Shown: one piece after another, positions 62,001-64,000 of the stretch
Layout: every line of letters begins with the position of its first letter
How positions within the stretch are numbered: the first letter of the stretch is position 1
Source of the DNA: CAISIP01 sp038326025
Lineage (GTDB): Bacteria > Pseudomonadota > Gammaproteobacteria > Burkholderiales > Burkholderiaceae_C
DNA length: 64,000 nucleotides
Reading direction: 5' to 3'
Assembly (NCBI GenBank): GCA_038326025.1
Contig: JBBQJP010000015.1
Span: 1 to 64,000, forward strand
Made by a program: the position numbers and the translations under genes
Notes under the pieces: model-generated
What the model was told of the DNA's origin: nothing
What the model saw: only the letters and a program-made list of their open reading frames with translations
The model's database searches: none

Positions 62001-62875
62001 ACATCCAGTTGTTGTCCGACTTGCACCTGGAGAGCCATCCGAATTTCGTGCCGGAACCGGCGCCAGGCGCCGAGCTACTGGTGCTCGCTGGTGATATCGG
62101 TTCGTATCAAAAGGGCTCGTTGCTGGCCGATCCGGATTTCGGCCTCGCGCGGTTTTCGCCGCTGCATGGCTGGCCCACGCCGGTGCTGTTTTTGCCAGGC
62201 AATCACGAATACGATGGCCTGGAATTCGATCCAACGCACGAACGACTGCGCGAGACCTGCGAGCGGCTGGGCATGGTCTGGCTGGAGCGCGAGGTGGTGC
62301 ACATCGCGGGCGTGCGGTTTGTCGGTACCACGTTGTGGACGGATTTCGACGCATTGGCTCCGTCTTCCGGCGACCCCGGTGCGCGACTCGCGGAGTTGCT
62401 GCGCGCCCGCGACAAGGCGTTTCGCGCGGCAAACTACTATTTGCGCAAGAACACCAGTTTGCGCGACGGTGCACCGATGTTGGCGCAGCAACTGCGCGAG
62501 CAGGGACTGATCTGCCAGCAATGGTTGCGCGAGGCGCTGGCGCAGGCCCATGATGGGCCAACCGTGGTCGTGACCCATTTCGCCCCCAGCTTGCGCAGTG
62601 CCGACCCCCGTTACGGGCTGACGCCGGGAACAGCCGGGTTTTGCAACAAAATTGACGACCTGTTCCCACTGGTCGACCTGTGGTTGCATGGTCATTTGCA
62701 TGCGCCCAGTGACTATGTTCACCAGGGTTGCCGCGTGGTGGCCAATCCGTTGGGGTATGCTGGCAAAGGGGAGCAAGCCGCGTTTTTGCCGCGTTGTGTC
62801 ATCACGCTGGCGGCGAGTCGCCCAGCCGATCAGATCCTTGACATGCATCAAGCCCGCGCGCCCACTGCCCACTAG
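61997..62875 (+). CDS. Metallophosphoesterase
   Basis: The 292-residue protein has the binuclear-metal motifs of calcineurin-like phosphoesterases: LSDLHLE (D-x-H), LVLAGDIGS (GD), FLPGNHEYDG (GNHE), VVVTHFAPS (H) and LWLHGHLHAPSDY (GHxH). It hydrolyses phosphate esters; natural substrate not apparent. The start overlaps the LysR stop by four bases (ATGA), so the two are translated together. Confidence 0.93.
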   Translation: MNIQLLSDLHLESHPNFVPEPAPGAELLVLAGDIGSYQKGSLLADPDFGLARFSPLHGWPTPVLFLPGNHEYDGLEFDPTHERLRETCERLGMVWLEREVVHIAGVRFVGTTLWTDFDALAPSSGDPGARLAELLRARDKAFRAANYYLRKNTSLRDGAPMLAQQLREQGLICQQWLREALAQAHDGPTVVVTHFAPSLRSADPRYGLTPGTAGFCNKIDDLFPLVDLWLHGHLHAPSDYVHQGCRVVANPLGYAGKGEQAAFLPRCVITLAASRPADQILDMHQARAPTAH

Positions 62876-62944
62876 ACTTGCTCATGCGGCACGCGCACAG
62901 GTGGCGGCGTTTTTTTAATCACCACATGATGGGGACACAACGAT

Positions 62945-63367
62945 ATGAAAATCCTGCTTGCAGTTGATGGCAGCCAATACACCAAGAAAATGCTGGCCTA
63001 TCTGGTCACCCACGCCGAAACTTTTGGCGGTGACAACAGCTTCACCTTGTTGACGATTCAGGCCGCAGTACCACCGCGGGCCCGTGCGGCACTGGGCAAG
63101 TCGGTGGTGGATGAATATCAGCTGGACGAGGCGGAGCGCATCCTGACGCCGGTGGCCAAATTCCTGGTGCGCCATGGCATTGACGCCAAGTCGGCGTGGA
63201 AAGTCGGACATGCCGGCGAACTGATCGCCAAGTTCGCCGAAGCCGGCAAGTTCGATCTGCTGGTCATGGGATCCCATGGCCACAGTGCTTTGGGCAATCT
63301 TGTTATGGGCTCGGTTGCCACCAAGGTGCTGGCCCATTGCCAGGTTCCGACCCTGCTAGTGCGCTGA
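62945..63367 (+). CDS. Universal stress protein, UspA family
   Basis: The 140-residue protein has the UspA fold: MKILLAVDGSQYTKKMLAYL at the start, and the ATP-binding end DLLVMGSHGHSALGNLVMGSVATKVLAHCQVPTLLVR with the G-x2-G-x9-G(S) motif. Single domain, cytoplasmic, probably stress-induced. It is separated by 69 bases from the phosphoesterase gene, in which a T-run is seen. Confidence 0.94.
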   Translation: MKILLAVDGSQYTKKMLAYLVTHAETFGGDNSFTLLTIQAAVPPRARAALGKSVVDEYQLDEAERILTPVAKFLVRHGIDAKSAWKVGHAGELIAKFAEAGKFDLLVMGSHGHSALGNLVMGSVATKVLAHCQVPTLLVR

Positions 63368-63409
63368 TAACGGGTGGGTCGGCGTGCCCATCCGCCTGGC
63401 CCCGACGAC

Positions 63410-64000
63410 TCAGTCCGTCACCGGATCGGCAATTGTGGACGGTGGCCGGGCATTGAGCCCATCAAAGCAGGTACGCATCACCAACGTGATGATCTGCTCG
63501 TCGCTGTATTGACCACCCATCTTCAGGAATCCCAGCACCGGGTCACAGGCACGTGCAAACAGGGTGTACAGCACGGCAATTGCCGGAACTTGCTGGTCGA
63601 TAGATCCGTCTGCCTGCGCCGCCTCGATCCAGGCGCCGAGTCGGTCGCTCACATCCATCAGGCCATCCATATAGTCGTGGCGGCCCATCAGCGTGGCGCG
63701 CAGCGTGGAGTTCTGGCTCGGCAACGAGGGCATGTCACCAGCGAGTTGGCGCTCCATGGCCCAGCGGGTGACGGCACGCAGGTTTTCCAGTGGCGGCGCA
63801 TCCTCGGGCAGCGATGCACACAAGTCGCTCAGCTGGCGCAATACTCTGACCATGGCCGCGGCCGCCAGATCTTCCTTGCTGGCGAAATGTTTGTAAAGAC
63901 TTGCCTTGGCGATGCCAACCTGAGCCGCCACCTCGTCCACCGTCATGGCGTCGAAGCCTTTTTCGGCCAGCAGTCGGTTTACCGCCTGGATGATCGCGTC
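63410..64000 (-). CDS. TetR-family transcriptional regulator, 5' end outside the window
   Basis: The gene runs off the right edge, so the first few residues are missing. The visible protein begins DAIIQAVNRLLAEKGFDAMT and has the TetR helix-turn-helix VDEVAAQVGIAKASLYKHFASKED, followed by a helical ligand and dimerisation domain ending in LNARPPSTIADPVTD. The effector and targets are unknown; the gene upstream would be beyond 64000. Convergent with the UspA gene. Confidence 0.9.
   Translation of the reverse strand, partial: DAIIQAVNRLLAEKGFDAMTVDEVAAQVGIAKASLYKHFASKEDLAAAAMVRVLRQLSDLCASLPEDAPPLENLRAVTRWAMERQLAGDMPSLPSQNSTLRATLMGRHDYMDGLMDVSDRLGAWIEAAQADGSIDQQVPAIAVLYTLFARACDPVLGFLKMGGQYSDEQIITLVMRTCFDGLNARPPSTIADPVTD

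Overview
High-GC bacterial chromosome window with dense, short-gapped genes on both strands. The gene set (split methionine synthase with an S-adenosylhomocysteine riboswitch, GTP-type PEP carboxykinase, NnrS/NsrR nitric-oxide genes, glutaryl-CoA dehydrogenase with a CaiB-type CoA-transferase, a 7Fe ferredoxin, DUF1501/DUF1800 pair) and an intergenic repeat of about 81 bp with AATTTCCC/GGGAAATT and GCCCCC/GGGGGC arms point to a Betaproteobacterium of the order Burkholderiales, most likely Comamonadaceae-like. The partial parB at the left edge suggests proximity to the chromosome origin. This taxonomic call is inference; no rRNA or tRNA gene was seen, and no IS element, phage or CRISPR array.

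Layout. 0-2.1 kb: end of parB, a membrane methyltransferase-like protein and an HD-GYP protein. 2.4-6.6 kb: a NarL-type regulator convergent with its probable histidine kinase, which lies behind a D-lactate/glycolate-type FAD dehydrogenase. 6.8-11.0 kb: OmpR-type regulator (frameshifted), LysM-FecR protein and CHASE2 histidine kinase. 11.1-17.4 kb: cobalamin adenosyltransferase, DUF1501/DUF1800 export pair, a thioesterase, two divergent orphan response regulators and a DUF3237 protein. 17.5-25.2 kb: acyl-CoA metabolism (acetoacetyl-CoA synthetase, LysR regulator, glutaryl-CoA dehydrogenase, CoA-transferase, MFS carrier); two of these enzymes carry the intergenic repeat inside their reading frames. 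25.2-29.4 kb: a SlyB-like protein lacking its glycine zipper, msrA/msrB, a lytic transglycosylase and a GST. 29.4-34.4 kb: split metH with an SAH riboswitch, and an alpha/beta hydrolase. 34.5-38.2 kb: recQ, an XRE regulator, DUF2061 and a GlcG-like protein. 38.6-41.1 kb: nitric-oxide response (nsrR, nnrS, DUF2249, fdxA). 41.2-46.6 kb: membrane protein, amidase, TyrR-like sigma54 activator and dadA behind a textbook sigma54 promoter. 46.6-53.0 kb: four-gene signalling operon (TRAP-type binding protein, two GGDEF-EAL proteins, a molybdopterin-fold periplasmic protein). 53.2-57.6 kb: tandem AAA+ ATPase, thioesterase, anchored protein and a 46-residue membrane peptide. 58.0-64.0 kb: pckG with leader hairpins and a terminator, two small hypotheticals, LysR plus metallophosphoesterase, UspA and a truncated TetR gene.

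Most notable: host-coding repeats in two CoA enzymes, the SAH riboswitch on only one half of the split metH, the sigma54/TyrR-like control of dadA, the binding-protein/c-di-GMP operon and the perfect palindrome between nsrR and nnrS.
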